DNA of 64,000 nucleotides from Gammaproteobacteria bacterium (GTDB lineage Bacteria; Pseudomonadota; Gammaproteobacteria; Pseudomonadales; Azotimanducaceae), in the NCBI GenBank assembly GCA_026706385.1, contig JAPOYV010000043.1:1-64000 (forward strand). Direction: 5' to 3'. The translations under genes and the position numbers were made by a program. Below the pieces are notes generated by a model. The model saw only the letters and a list, made by a program, of their open reading frames with translations, did no database searches and was not told where the DNA came from. Position 1 is the first letter of the stretch. Every line of letters starts with the position of its first letter. Positions 52,307 to 60,733 of the stretch are shown here, in pieces.

Positions 52307-53932
52307 GTGATAGACACGAAGCTCCTCGACGCCTACGTCAGCGAACTGGAAGCGCTGCGCGTTCACGGGCGCGACCTCGCGCGGCTGTATCCGGACATCG
52401 CGGCCCGACTCGACATCGGTCCGCGAAGGTCCAGGGATCCCCATGTCGAGCGCGTCGTCGAGAGCGCGGCGTTCCTCGCCGCCCGGCTCAGGATGCAGGT
52501 CGAGAACCAATCCAACGAGCTGCCGATGGCCGTGCTCGGGATGCTCGCGCCAACGCTGCTCGAACCCGTGCCGGCGATGGCCACCGCAGGTTTCGTCGGC
52601 GGCTCCGAGCCGCAGCGGATTCCGCGCGGGACCCGGTTCGACCTGCAATTCGGCGGCCAGGCCCTGGTGTGCATGTCCACGACGATGCCCCTCGTCGCGA
52701 CGCCGCACTCCGTACGTGCAGCCCAGCTGGGAGCCCAAGGGGTCCATGCCGACGGCATATCGATCAGACTCTCCGGCAGGCCTCCCCAGACGTTGCAGCT
52801 TTTCATCGGCAGCAATGCGATCAACGCCGCCCGGCTGATCGATGCGCTGTTCGAGGATCTCGCCGCCATCCAGGTGATCCGGCCCAACGACGGCGGATCG
52901 ACGATGCTGCCGCCCAATCGTCTGCGGTCGCTCGGGTTCCGGCCGGACGATGCGGCCCTGCCGGTGCGCGCAACCGCGCACCCGGCGCACCGCCTAGTCG
53001 CGGAGTTCATCGCCTTCCCGGAGAAATTCCGTTTCGTGTCGCTCACCGGCGCACCGTTCGAGAACGGCACGGAAATCCGCTTCCTGTTCGCCAGGCCGCT
53101 GGCCTTCGACCGCGGCCTGCCGCACGACTTGTTCAGCGTGAACCGGGTTCCGGTCGTGAATCTCTGGCCGACCGCGGCGACGCCCTTCGACATCAACGGC
53201 AGGCAGCTCGAGTACCCGGTTCGCGTCGATGCACAGCGCTACCGCATCGTCGAATGCCACTCCGTCGAGCAGATGCACCTCTACGGACCCGACGGCGGTC
53301 AGCCGACCCGCCTCGATCCCATGCTCGCCGCCGGCGAGGTGCTCGACACGGCGATCCGCTGGGGTACTCGGCGTACGGTCTCACGGGCGGGCGGCGAAGT
53401 CATGGTCCACTTCCAGGGCCTGGACTACCGCGACCTCGGTCAACAGAACTTCCTCGCGGCGCCGCGCGTGCTGGCGAGCAACGGCGACCTGCCGAGGCGC
53501 GCCCGCATCGGCGAGCCGCTGTATCCGGTGGAGGGACTCGGCGACTGGCGCGCCGTGCTGTCCAGCGTGCCGACCGCCTACCACCCGGCACTGGTGGACT
53601 CGCAGGCCATGCGCACGCTCATCAGCTACATTCAAAGCTCCATGACGAGCCTCGCATCCGCCGACCAGCGCGGTTCGCTGCGCCACTACCTTCGCCAGTT
53701 CCCCGGCAGCGACGCGGCGACCTGGATCGACGCCATCGGGCGCGTCGCGGTGCGGCCCTTGGCAACCACCCGCGACGGCGTCCCGCAATCCGGACTGCGC
53801 GTGTTCGTCCAGTTCGACTCCTCCAGGTCCCGAACGACCAGCAGAACGTTGGCGAAACGGGTGCTGGCCGAGCTGCTCGACAGTCAGCGGAGCCTCAATC
53901 GAGTCGAGGATGTCGTTGTCGTCACCACCTGA
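52307..53932 (+). CDS. tssF: T6SS baseplate component TssF
   Basis: A 541-residue TssF. GTG 52307 begins IDTKLLDAYVSELEALRVHG, the conserved start; later come VERVVESAAFLAARLRMQVE, YPVRVDAQRYRIVECHSVEQ-like region near 310, and VEGLGDWRAVLSSVPTAYHP. It forms two copies per wedge with one TssG. The family length is 580-620, so this is on the short side. The upstream in-frame extension overlaps tssE and is not used. The 3' end overlaps tssG by 23 bases. Confidence 0.88.
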   Translation: MIDTKLLDAYVSELEALRVHGRDLARLYPDIAARLDIGPRRSRDPHVERVVESAAFLAARLRMQVENQSNELPMAVLGMLAPTLLEPVPAMATAGFVGGSEPQRIPRGTRFDLQFGGQALVCMSTTMPLVATPHSVRAAQLGAQGVHADGISIRLSGRPPQTLQLFIGSNAINAARLIDALFEDLAAIQVIRPNDGGSTMLPPNRLRSLGFRPDDAALPVRATAHPAHRLVAEFIAFPEKFRFVSLTGAPFENGTEIRFLFARPLAFDRGLPHDLFSVNRVPVVNLWPTAATPFDINGRQLEYPVRVDAQRYRIVECHSVEQMHLYGPDGGQPTRLDPMLAAGEVLDTAIRWGTRRTVSRAGGEVMVHFQGLDYRDLGQQNFLAAPRVLASNGDLPRRARIGEPLYPVEGLGDWRAVLSSVPTAYHPALVDSQAMRTLISYIQSSMTSLASADQRGSLRHYLRQFPGSDAATWIDAIGRVAVRPLATTRDGVPQSGLRVFVQFDSSRSRTTSRTLAKRVLAELLDSQRSLNRVEDVVVVTT

Positions 53933-55055
53933 GCCAAAGGCCCCCGACCGGACCGCGGCGAACGATGCCATGGACGGGACCGACGACGGGGGCATGCGTA
54001 CGGCGGCTGTGGCCCGGGACGGCGACGTGCCGTCGCCCGCCGAGCCCCCAGGCACCCCTCCGGCCGCCGCGGTGACCGGCGCAACAGCAGCGCCGCCCGA
54101 TCAGCATCCTTTGGTCCAGGATCTGATGCTGAACCCTTCGCGCTGGCGCATATGGCCCGCGGTCGCCGTTCTGCGCTGGCTGCAGCGGCTCATGCGGAAG
54201 ACGACGGTGCCGAGAATGGTCTTCCGATCCCACCCGTCGCTCGGGTTCGCGACGTCCGAGGTCAAGGACATCCTTCTCAAGGAAGACCACATCGACATCG
54301 TCCTCAACGCGCCTGGGCTCGCGGCCGCCGGCTCTCCGCTGCCGGCTTCGGACATAGCGCGCATCATTGCCGACAACCAGGGCGCGGGCGCGCTCGGACC
54401 CTGGCTCGATGGCCCCTGCGACCGATTCATGCACATCCTCGAAGACGTGCAGATGCGCAGCGATCCGGCCTACGCCCTGCTGGCGGGCGGGCGAATCGAA
54501 GCCTTCGAACTGGCCCGGGATCTCGTCGGCCGGTCGGCACCGCTGAACGCCAAGCGCAACGGCGAACTGTACGACGCGGACACGCAGCCGCAAGGCGCCG
54601 TGGCGCTGGCCGCCCTGTTCGTCGGCCCTACGAGCGCATCCGGGTTGCGCGGGCTGATCCACGCACTGACGGGGCTGAACGTGCGGATCGACGAGTTCGC
54701 AGGCGCCGAGGTCGACATCGCGCGACCGGCGCGGATCGGCGAGCCGGCGGGATTGATGCTCGGCACGAGGTGCCGCCTGCCCGCGGCCGGCGTCGAAATC
54801 CACATCGAAGGCGGCGACCGGCCAGAGTCCCGGGCGTGGGCCACGGACGCGCCACGTCGCGCCTCCCTCTACCTGCTCGCAACATCCTATATCGGCGCGC
54901 CGTCGCCCGCCGCGCGCGTATACCTGTGGCTCGACGGCGACAATACGCCGCCGGCGGCACTGGACGACGCGACGGCTCTCGGCGGCTTGGCGGTGCTGGG
55001 CGGCAGCGACAAGCCGGTCCGCTTGCCGCTTGCCGGCCCTGGGGCGGACCGGTGA
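53910..55055 (+). CDS. tssG: T6SS baseplate component TssG
   Basis: A 381-residue TssG. A Pro/Ala-rich leader of about 60 residues precedes the conserved part: QDLMLNPSRWRIWPAVAVLRWL, VVFRSHPSLGFATSEV-like segment near 105, LNVRIDEFAGAEVDIARPARIG, and a final ISG-like LPLAGPGADR. It completes the TssEFG wedge. Start ATG 53910 overlaps tssF. The leader is longer than usual. Confidence 0.85.
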   Translation: MSLSSPPEPKAPDRTAANDAMDGTDDGGMRTAAVARDGDVPSPAEPPGTPPAAAVTGATAAPPDQHPLVQDLMLNPSRWRIWPAVAVLRWLQRLMRKTTVPRMVFRSHPSLGFATSEVKDILLKEDHIDIVLNAPGLAAAGSPLPASDIARIIADNQGAGALGPWLDGPCDRFMHILEDVQMRSDPAYALLAGGRIEAFELARDLVGRSAPLNAKRNGELYDADTQPQGAVALAALFVGPTSASGLRGLIHALTGLNVRIDEFAGAEVDIARPARIGEPAGLMLGTRCRLPAAGVEIHIEGGDRPESRAWATDAPRRASLYLLATSYIGAPSPAARVYLWLDGDNTPPAALDDATALGGLAVLGGSDKPVRLPLAGPGADR

Positions 55056-55118
55056 CGACGGCGCGCGTATCTTGCCTCCGGCTGGGCGCGGGGCCGCGGC
55101 CGAGGACCTGAGGTGTCC

Positions 55119-55733
55119 ATGAAGGACAGCGACAGCATTTCGACGCTGAAGAGCCGCGGCCTTCGGCGCATCCGCCTTTCCCAATGGGCGGAAGAGGAAG
55201 GCGTTTCCAGGATCACCGCCTACCGGATGCTGCGCAAGGGCATTCTGCCGGTGCCCGTGGATCGCTCCCCCACCGGCCGCTGGTACGTCCTCGTCCAGGA
55301 GGCCCGCACCGAGCGAGTCGCGTTCTACACCCGGGCGACGCGCAGCCCCGATCAGGCATTGGTCATCAACAATCAGATCGCCGCCCTGTCGGAATGGGCC
55401 GCATCCAGACGCCAGCGCGTACACGTCGTTGCCCGCGAAATCGCCACGCCGTTCGTCGACCGGATGCCGAAGCTCGCCGAGCTGCTGGCCGACGAACACA
55501 TCACAGAGATCATCGTGGAGAACCCCGCCGTCCTCGGGGAGGCCCACTACCAGCTTCTGGTCGCGGCACTCGCCCCGCAAGGTCGGACGATCACCGTCGC
55601 CCACGACGATGGGCGGGTTCGTTCGCCGCGCCGGGACGATCTGCACGCGATGATCACCCGCCTGTGCGAGCACGCCTTCGGCCGCGCCAAGGGCGCGGTC
55701 GCGGCGCAACGCGCCTTGGGCCACGACTCGTAG
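55119..55733 (+). CDS. IS607-type resolvase-like protein, catalytic serine apparently lost
   Basis: A 204-residue protein with the layout of IS607 serine transposases: an N-terminal MerR-like helix-turn-helix (RLSQWAEEEGVSRITAYRML, then GILPVPV, PTGRWYV), followed by a resolvase-like catalytic domain ending in DDLHAMITRLCEHAFGRAKGA. In place of the YARVSSxDQ active site it reads YTRATRSPDQ, with Thr74 where the nucleophile Ser is expected. The usual EHRDRLxRFG segment reads VENPAVLGEAHYQLL. GAGG lies 6 bases before ATG 55119. It is 63 bases after tssG in the same direction. No IS607-partner tnpB is visible. A repurposed DNA-binding regulator is my inference. Confidence 0.7.
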   Translation: MKDSDSISTLKSRGLRRIRLSQWAEEEGVSRITAYRMLRKGILPVPVDRSPTGRWYVLVQEARTERVAFYTRATRSPDQALVINNQIAALSEWAASRRQRVHVVAREIATPFVDRMPKLAELLADEHITEIIVENPAVLGEAHYQLLVAALAPQGRTITVAHDDGRVRSPRRDDLHAMITRLCEHAFGRAKGAVAAQRALGHDS

Positions 55734-56482
55734 CCGGCGGCTGGCCGGCGTGGATGGAGCAGCTCAGCGCGGCACGATGCAACGAGGCCGGCGTGCCGGA
55801 CCCGAGGCGCCCGCACCGCCAAGGACCCGCTACCGTGGCAGACGGGTTAGGTTCGCGGGGCTCGGCCAGTCCCGAAACGTCGCTGCTCGGCCATTGCCGG
55901 AAACCCCGCGAAAGCCGTGCCGGACCCGCTCCAGGACGTAGCCACCAGGGTGCCCGAGCTACTCGACCACGAGAGTTTCGCCTATTGCACACTCGCCAAA
56001 CACGCGCGTCAAGCCGCCTTCGAGTCGCGCACGAGTGGATTCGGTCAACCGCCTTGACACCCGCGCCGAACTGGCGACTGTCCCGTCAGTCAAATGGCTT
56101 CGACGGTTCTGGCCCGTGGGTTCCGACGCGTCGTACGACCGCCTTTGCCTTTTGTCGTGCATGCACGACAAAAGGCCGAGCCGGGCCGATCGGAACGGTC
56201 GCCAACTCCGAAATAACGCAATCGTTTTCACAGGAAAATCCGACACATGCGTACGCGATGACCGCTCCCAAGCAGCGCCGGGGTCTGCTCGGTTGACGTG
56301 CGGCACCATCGAAGCGAGACGGCTTGGGCAGACATCTCCACCCGGCAAATCATGGCCACCCGACTCGGAACGGCGTGGGGCGTTGGATGATATGATGTCG
56401 TCTACCTGATCGACGCGTTCGCACCTTGGCTGGAACACCGTTAGCCGACGCTCGATTCCTCGCAAACAGGGAGACCGACGAC
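55734..56482. other. Geneless right border of the T6SS locus
   Basis: About 750 bases without a confident gene. A 46-codon frame with GTG start (55917-56057, containing VPELLDHESFAYCTLAKHARQ) looks weakly coding. The right copy of the composite repeat lies at 56075-56175. A short AT-richer spot near 56385-56400 (ttggatgatatgatg) could hold a promoter for the ParB-like gene. Confidence 0.45.
56075..56175 (+). repeat. Right copy of composite repeat flanking the T6SS
   Basis: An exact second copy of the 21-base dyad-containing sequence (56075-56095), followed 52 bases later by a 28-base perfect palindrome with arms ccttttgtcgtgc around a central AT (56148-56175). The left copy at 19576-19683 has the same two parts in the same direction, about 36.5 kb away. 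Confidence 0.75.
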
Positions 56483-57613
56483 TTGGCCACCACCGACCAA
56501 CCGGATGCGAGAACGCAACCGGACGAATCCAGCACGACCGACGTTGTCCATGTCGAAGCCTTCGAACCGGACCAAGTCCGGCCGTGGCAATACCACAACC
56601 GCGCCGGATCCGGCATGGACGACGAGTCGCTCGATGCGCTCGCTGCCTCGATTCGCCGGGACGGCCAGCAGCAACTCGGCCTTGCACGCCGGCTGCCGGC
56701 TGGCGATACCCACCTGGTCGAGGCCATCTTCGGCGTCCGGCGCCTCGAAGCGTGCCGCCGCGCCGATGTCCCCTGGCGTGCCGAAGTTCGTGACGCGTCG
56801 ACGCCCGACTCCGTGTGCGCCGTCCTCATGCACGGCGAGAACGAATGGTCCGAGGGCGTGTCGCCGCTTGAGAACGCGGCGCAGTGGAAAGCGATGCTCG
56901 ACGCCGGCGTGTTCGCCAACCAGTCCGCCCTCGCCGTGGATCTCGGCTGCCACCGCGGCACGGTCTCGCGCGCGATCCGCACGGTCACCGCGCTGTTCGA
57001 CGAAGAATGGCTCGAACGCCTCGTACGCCCGGTGATGCACGAGTTCACCCAGCGGTCAGCCGACCGCCTTGCCGACGCCAGCGCGGACGCGACCCAACGC
57101 CGGCGTGCACGGCGACGTGCCCGCGACCTGACCCCAGGATTGGTCCCGGCGCACGGCCTCTACGAAGCGCTGTTCGGCAAGGACCGCCCCACCCGGTCTC
57201 GCGAGACGGTTTTCCTGCGCCGCCGGGGCCGCGCTGGCGGCGGCGTGATCACGGCGAAGATCGAGCGTGACGGAACCGGTGGCTTCAACGTCGCGGTCCG
57301 CCCGCACGAGCAGAGCCTCGCCGACCTCGCCGAGCTGGCCGAACAAATCGAAGCCTTGCTGAGCGCGGAGACCGCGGCGGCCGCTGGCGTCCGCCTCGGG
57401 CGCCGACTGGTCGCATCGCTGACGCCCGACGAGGCCAAGAGTGCCGACCGCTCCTGGCTCGAGGGCTGCGTCTGGTCCGCAGCCCGGGCCAGCGGCCTCG
57501 AGTGGGACCGCTGGCGCTGCGCCGCGGTTGCCGAAGTTCTGCGCGCGCAGCCGGACGGCTGGGAGCGAGCCGTTGCACGCGCGATCGGCAGTCGCCAGGT
57601 CGGAGCAGAATAG
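56483..57613 (+). CDS. ParB/RepB-like nuclease-domain protein
   Basis: A 376-residue ParB-like protein. The N-terminal ParB/Srx domain includes VVHVEAFEPDQVRPWQYHNR, MDDESLDALAASIRRDGQQQ and the CTP-binding-type motif FGVRRLEACRRA. A KorB/ParB helix-turn-helix follows (ANQSALAVDLGCHRGTVSRAI). The C-terminal 150 residues are helical and of unknown role. I prefer TTG 56483, with GGGAG 9 bases upstream; TTG 56426 is possible and would add 19 residues. No ParA or parS-like array is visible nearby, so it is an orphan, typical of plasmid- or island-derived genes. Confidence 0.78.
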   Translation: MATTDQPDARTQPDESSTTDVVHVEAFEPDQVRPWQYHNRAGSGMDDESLDALAASIRRDGQQQLGLARRLPAGDTHLVEAIFGVRRLEACRRADVPWRAEVRDASTPDSVCAVLMHGENEWSEGVSPLENAAQWKAMLDAGVFANQSALAVDLGCHRGTVSRAIRTVTALFDEEWLERLVRPVMHEFTQRSADRLADASADATQRRRARRRARDLTPGLVPAHGLYEALFGKDRPTRSRETVFLRRRGRAGGGVITAKIERDGTGGFNVAVRPHEQSLADLAELAEQIEALLSAETAAAAGVRLGRRLVASLTPDEAKSADRSWLEGCVWSAARASGLEWDRWRCAAVAEVLRAQPDGWERAVARAIGSRQVGAE

Positions 57614-57785
57614 CCCCGGAACGGGGCAGGTCTTAACTGACCACGCAGTCAGATACGCGCCAACGGGACGCAACGCGGTCTGGTATAAGCCCCCGGGTGT
57701 GACGCGCGCGGGCTCGGCAATGCACGAGCCAGGGCCAGCCAAGCACCCCAAAGAGTGGTGGTCCAGCCGGGCCCGCGCCGTCCAC

Positions 57786-58496
57786 TTACCTGACCGCGCC
57801 CCGGCTCGGGATGCTGGCTTTGCCTGTGGTCCGGGATTCCATGCCGACGTTCTTCCGCTCGATCCGGGACTCGACGAGCCCCGCAAAGTCCAAGAGGACA
57901 TCGCGGACGTCGACATCGGCATCGATGAAACGCGTCGCGAAGAGTCCGGATACGGTCGACGCGATCAACCGTGCCAGGTTGGTGTTGGCTGCGACGGCTG
58001 CGCCAGCGTTGGCGGCGATCCAACGCCGCCAGATGTCGACGATCCGGTCGTCCATCCGGCGCGTTGCCTCGCGTACGACCGACCGCGGATGTTCGCCGCG
58101 CAATGCCGACATCAGTCCGTTGATGTCCGGGTTCTTCGCCAGGAAGTCGATCTCGCCGTCAATCACCTGCATGAAGCTAGTGCCCGGCTTCTCCACAACC
58201 GGCAGCATACCGCGATGGAACTCGTCAGCCGCCCACCACACGACCTCGATGTAGAGCCGCCATTTGCTCTTGAAGTGCCAGAACACGGTCCCGTTGGCGA
58301 CGCCGGCCCGTTCGCTGATTGTCTTGACCGACGCCCCATCTAGCCCTTGGCGCGAAAACTCGCCCAACGCGGCCTGCAGAATTCGGCGCCGCGTGACGGG
58401 CTTGCGAGCATCTCGAGCCCGCGCAGGACGGCCGCTGCGACTCTCCTGCGTCTCTACAGCGAGCGAAGAGTCCAGTTCCACTGCGTTTGCGCTCAT
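57786..58496 (-). CDS. TetR-family transcriptional regulator
   Basis: A 236-residue TetR-type regulator. The N-terminal helix-turn-helix reads RRRILQAALGEFSRQGLDGASVKTISERAGVANGTVFWHFKSK, with the typical TVFWHF recognition helix. A ligand-binding all-helical domain follows (IDFLAKNPDINGLMSALRGE, NLARLIASTVSGLFATRF). The ATG at 58496 has AGGA 5 bases upstream; upstream codons are shadow. It is divergent from the sulfotransferase gene cluster, with a candidate operator between them, so it may control that cluster and itself. Confidence 0.87.
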   Translation of the reverse strand: MSANAVELDSSLAVETQESRSGRPARARDARKPVTRRRILQAALGEFSRQGLDGASVKTISERAGVANGTVFWHFKSKWRLYIEVVWWAADEFHRGMLPVVEKPGTSFMQVIDGEIDFLAKNPDINGLMSALRGEHPRSVVREATRRMDDRIVDIWRRWIAANAGAAVAANTNLARLIASTVSGLFATRFIDADVDVRDVLLDFAGLVESRIERKNVGMESRTTGKASIPSRGAVR

Positions 58497-58880
58497 GCAC
58501 GTCCTGCTCGGGCGATCAGCCCCGATCGACCGCCTGCCGGATGAACGCCACCCAAAGACGGCCGACGAACGCCGACCACGCCGCATCAACGAACACCGCC
58601 AAGAGTACGTGCCGTACCGTGTACTTATCGCGAATTCGCTACCGATAAGCATGAATTCGCAGTGAAAAACCGGGCTGTCCCTGGGCGCCCCGCCCGTGTC
58701 ACAGTCAATGGCAGCCGCGACGTCTCGCCAAGGCCCGTCAGCGGCGGGACAGGCTCAGGCAGCCATCCGCATGGGCCAGAGGCGGACGGGCACGTCCGCC
58801 TACATCGGCGTTCCAGCGCTTCAGCGCGGTCGTACAATGTCCAACCCCTGACGAAATCGACCGCTACCAGGTTGGGCAGG
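58497..58880. other. Divergent region between tetR and the sulfotransferase cluster
   Basis: 384 bases without a confident gene. It holds the candidate operator at 58624-58649. No near-consensus promoter is evident on either strand. Confidence 0.4.
58624..58649. promoter_or_regulatory. Candidate TetR operator
   Basis: The outer arms CTTATCG and CGATAAG (58624-58630 and 58643-58649) enclose the 10-base palindrome GCGAATTCGC (58630-58639). A further gaattcgc copy follows at 58653-58660. Position between tetR and the divergent cluster suits auto-regulation. Confidence 0.45.
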
Positions 58881-59759
58881 ATGGCAGCACCGGAGACGTC
58901 GACGGCGCGTGCGCAAAACTGGCTGCTATGCGGCATTCCCCGTGCCGGCAGTTCGCTGTGCTGCCGGCTGGCTGGGAAGGTGCCGAACCTCGTTGCGCTG
59001 TCGGAACCCATTGCGCGGGACCGGTCGCAATCGGCCCACGGCGCCGATGCCGCTGTTGGCCTCATCGAGAGCTTCGTGGCCGAAACGCGCACGCGCGCCC
59101 TCGCCTCGGGGCGGGTTCCGACCATTCATGTCGAAGGTCGCCTCGACGACGACCTCGTCGAGCCGGCCTCGCCCGGCCTTGCGCGGCTGCGCAGATCGCG
59201 TGGTACGCAGGGCGAGATCCGGGTATCGAGCCCGTTGGCGGCCGGTTTCACGCTGCTCGTCAAGCACAACGCGTTGTTCGCCGCGCTCCTGTCGTCGTTG
59301 ACAGGCCGGTTCGAATGCCTCGCGCTGATCAGGAACCCCGTCGCGGTACTTGCGTCTTGGCAGACCGTGGACCTGCCCATTGGCCGGGGCCGCATTCCGG
59401 CCGCGGAGCAGTTCGACAAGCAACTCAAGGCGCATCTAGACAGGGAACGCGACGTCCTGCGGCGCCAAATGACCGTGCTGAACTGGTTCTTCGGCCAGTT
59501 CCGGGCACACCTTCCCGCACATCGCGTGATCCGGTACGAGGACGTCGTGCAGAGCGGTGGCGCGGTCCTGTTCCAGGCGCTCGGAAGCCGGGAGATGCCG
59601 ACCGAGCGGCTCGCGAATCGCAACGACGGCGCGGCCTACTCGGCCGCCGACCCGCCCCGGCTGTTGGCGGCGCTGCTGGACGAGCCCGGGGCGTGGCGAC
59701 GCTTCTACACGTCGACGGACTGCATGGCCGTCGCCGACGCCATCGGGTCCAAGGCGTGA
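58881..59759 (+). CDS. Sulfotransferase-like protein (Stf0/GSCFA-like P-loop)
   Basis: A 292-residue protein with a PAPS-dependent sulfotransferase pattern: the 5'-phosphosulfate loop NWLLCGIPRAGSSLCCRL near residue 12, a 3'-phosphate-binding-like RNPVAVLASWQ near residue 155, and the VIRYEDVVQSGG strand-turn near 218, followed by a helical end. The hallmark order agrees with sulfotransferases of small or glycan acceptors; the acceptor is unknown. ATG 58881 begins MAAPETSTARAQNWLLCG. Its end overlaps the glycosyltransferase start (GTGA). Confidence 0.75.
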   Translation: MAAPETSTARAQNWLLCGIPRAGSSLCCRLAGKVPNLVALSEPIARDRSQSAHGADAAVGLIESFVAETRTRALASGRVPTIHVEGRLDDDLVEPASPGLARLRRSRGTQGEIRVSSPLAAGFTLLVKHNALFAALLSSLTGRFECLALIRNPVAVLASWQTVDLPIGRGRIPAAEQFDKQLKAHLDRERDVLRRQMTVLNWFFGQFRAHLPAHRVIRYEDVVQSGGAVLFQALGSREMPTERLANRNDGAAYSAADPPRLLAALLDEPGAWRRFYTSTDCMAVADAIGSKA

Positions 59760-60727
59760 GTGCGCGCGCAGTCTGGTTCCATCGCGATTACCGGCGCTTC
59801 ACCGGCGGGCATCTGAAGCATGCGCACTATTTCGACCATGTTCGTCGCGTTCACGGGTTCGAGCCACGTATGACGTTCACGGGTGTACCGGCTACCAGGG
59901 CCTTGGCCGCGCAACGCATGCGCCTGTGGCACGCGGAGGACGACCACGTCCCGGACTGGCGACCCGCCGCGGACGACATCCTGTTTGTCGCCGGCACCGA
60001 CTGGCGCTACCTCAACGCACGTGACCTCGGGGGCTTGAGGAATCCGCGCATCAACCTTGTCCAGGGCGTGCGCCACGCGCACGCCGCGACCGAACTATAC
60101 GGCTACCTGGCGCGGCGCGCCGTACGCATCTGTGTGAGCGAGGAAGTGGCTGACGCCATCCGGAGGACCGGCCGCGTGAACGGTCCCGTGCTCACCATTC
60201 CCAACGGCATCGATACCCCGGCATGCCTGCGCCGTCGGGGCCTTGCCAAGCCGCGGACGCACGCCGTCGTGATCATCGGCTACAAGAACGTCGCCGTGGC
60301 CCGCGCCTTGTCCGCGCGGCTTGCGGCTCGTGGAATCGGCCACGAGGCGGTACTCGGCTTCATGGACCGCGACGCCTTTCTCGACTTGCTCGGCGATACC
60401 GAAACCGCCGTTTGCCTACCCAGGGCCGAGGAGGGCTTCTACCTGCCGGCGCTTGAAGCCATGGCGGCTGGCTGCATGGTGATCACGATGGACTGCGTCG
60501 GCAACCGGGGCTTCTGTCAGCATGGCGAGAACTGCCTTGTCGGCAACGATGCGGAGTCGCTGACCCGCGCGGTCGAATGGGCCCGAGACATGCCGGCGGC
60601 GACACGGCGCCGGATGCATGCGTCCGGCGAGGAGACCGTCGCGAGGCATGCGTTGTCGGTCGAACGGGGCCGGTTCCAAGCCGTGCTGCGTGAGATCGAC
60701 CAGCTTTGGCGTATGGACGGCGCGTAG
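59756..60727 (+). CDS. Glycosyltransferase family 1-like protein
   Basis: A 323-residue GT-B-type glycosyltransferase. The N-terminal domain is DYRRFTGGHLKHAHYFDHVRR; the C-terminal domain starts at VLTIPNGIDTPA and carries the GT1/GT4 signature CLPRAEEGFYLPALEAMAAGCMVITMD near residue 220, including the conserved Glu of ExxxLxxLEAMA type. It would transfer an activated sugar, linked by GTGA overlap to the preceding sulfotransferase and followed 6 bases later by another. A sulfated glycan or glycolipid pathway is the inferred setting. Confidence 0.83.
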   Translation: MSARAVWFHRDYRRFTGGHLKHAHYFDHVRRVHGFEPRMTFTGVPATRALAAQRMRLWHAEDDHVPDWRPAADDILFVAGTDWRYLNARDLGGLRNPRINLVQGVRHAHAATELYGYLARRAVRICVSEEVADAIRRTGRVNGPVLTIPNGIDTPACLRRRGLAKPRTHAVVIIGYKNVAVARALSARLAARGIGHEAVLGFMDRDAFLDLLGDTETAVCLPRAEEGFYLPALEAMAAGCMVITMDCVGNRGFCQHGENCLVGNDAESLTRAVEWARDMPAATRRRMHASGEETVARHALSVERGRFQAVLREIDQLWRMDGA

Positions 60728-60733
60728 CCCTTG

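Noticed and set aside
57637-57652. ctgac-cacgca-gtcag dyad as TetR operator
   Set aside because: It lies after the 3' ends of two convergent genes, not before a start codon.
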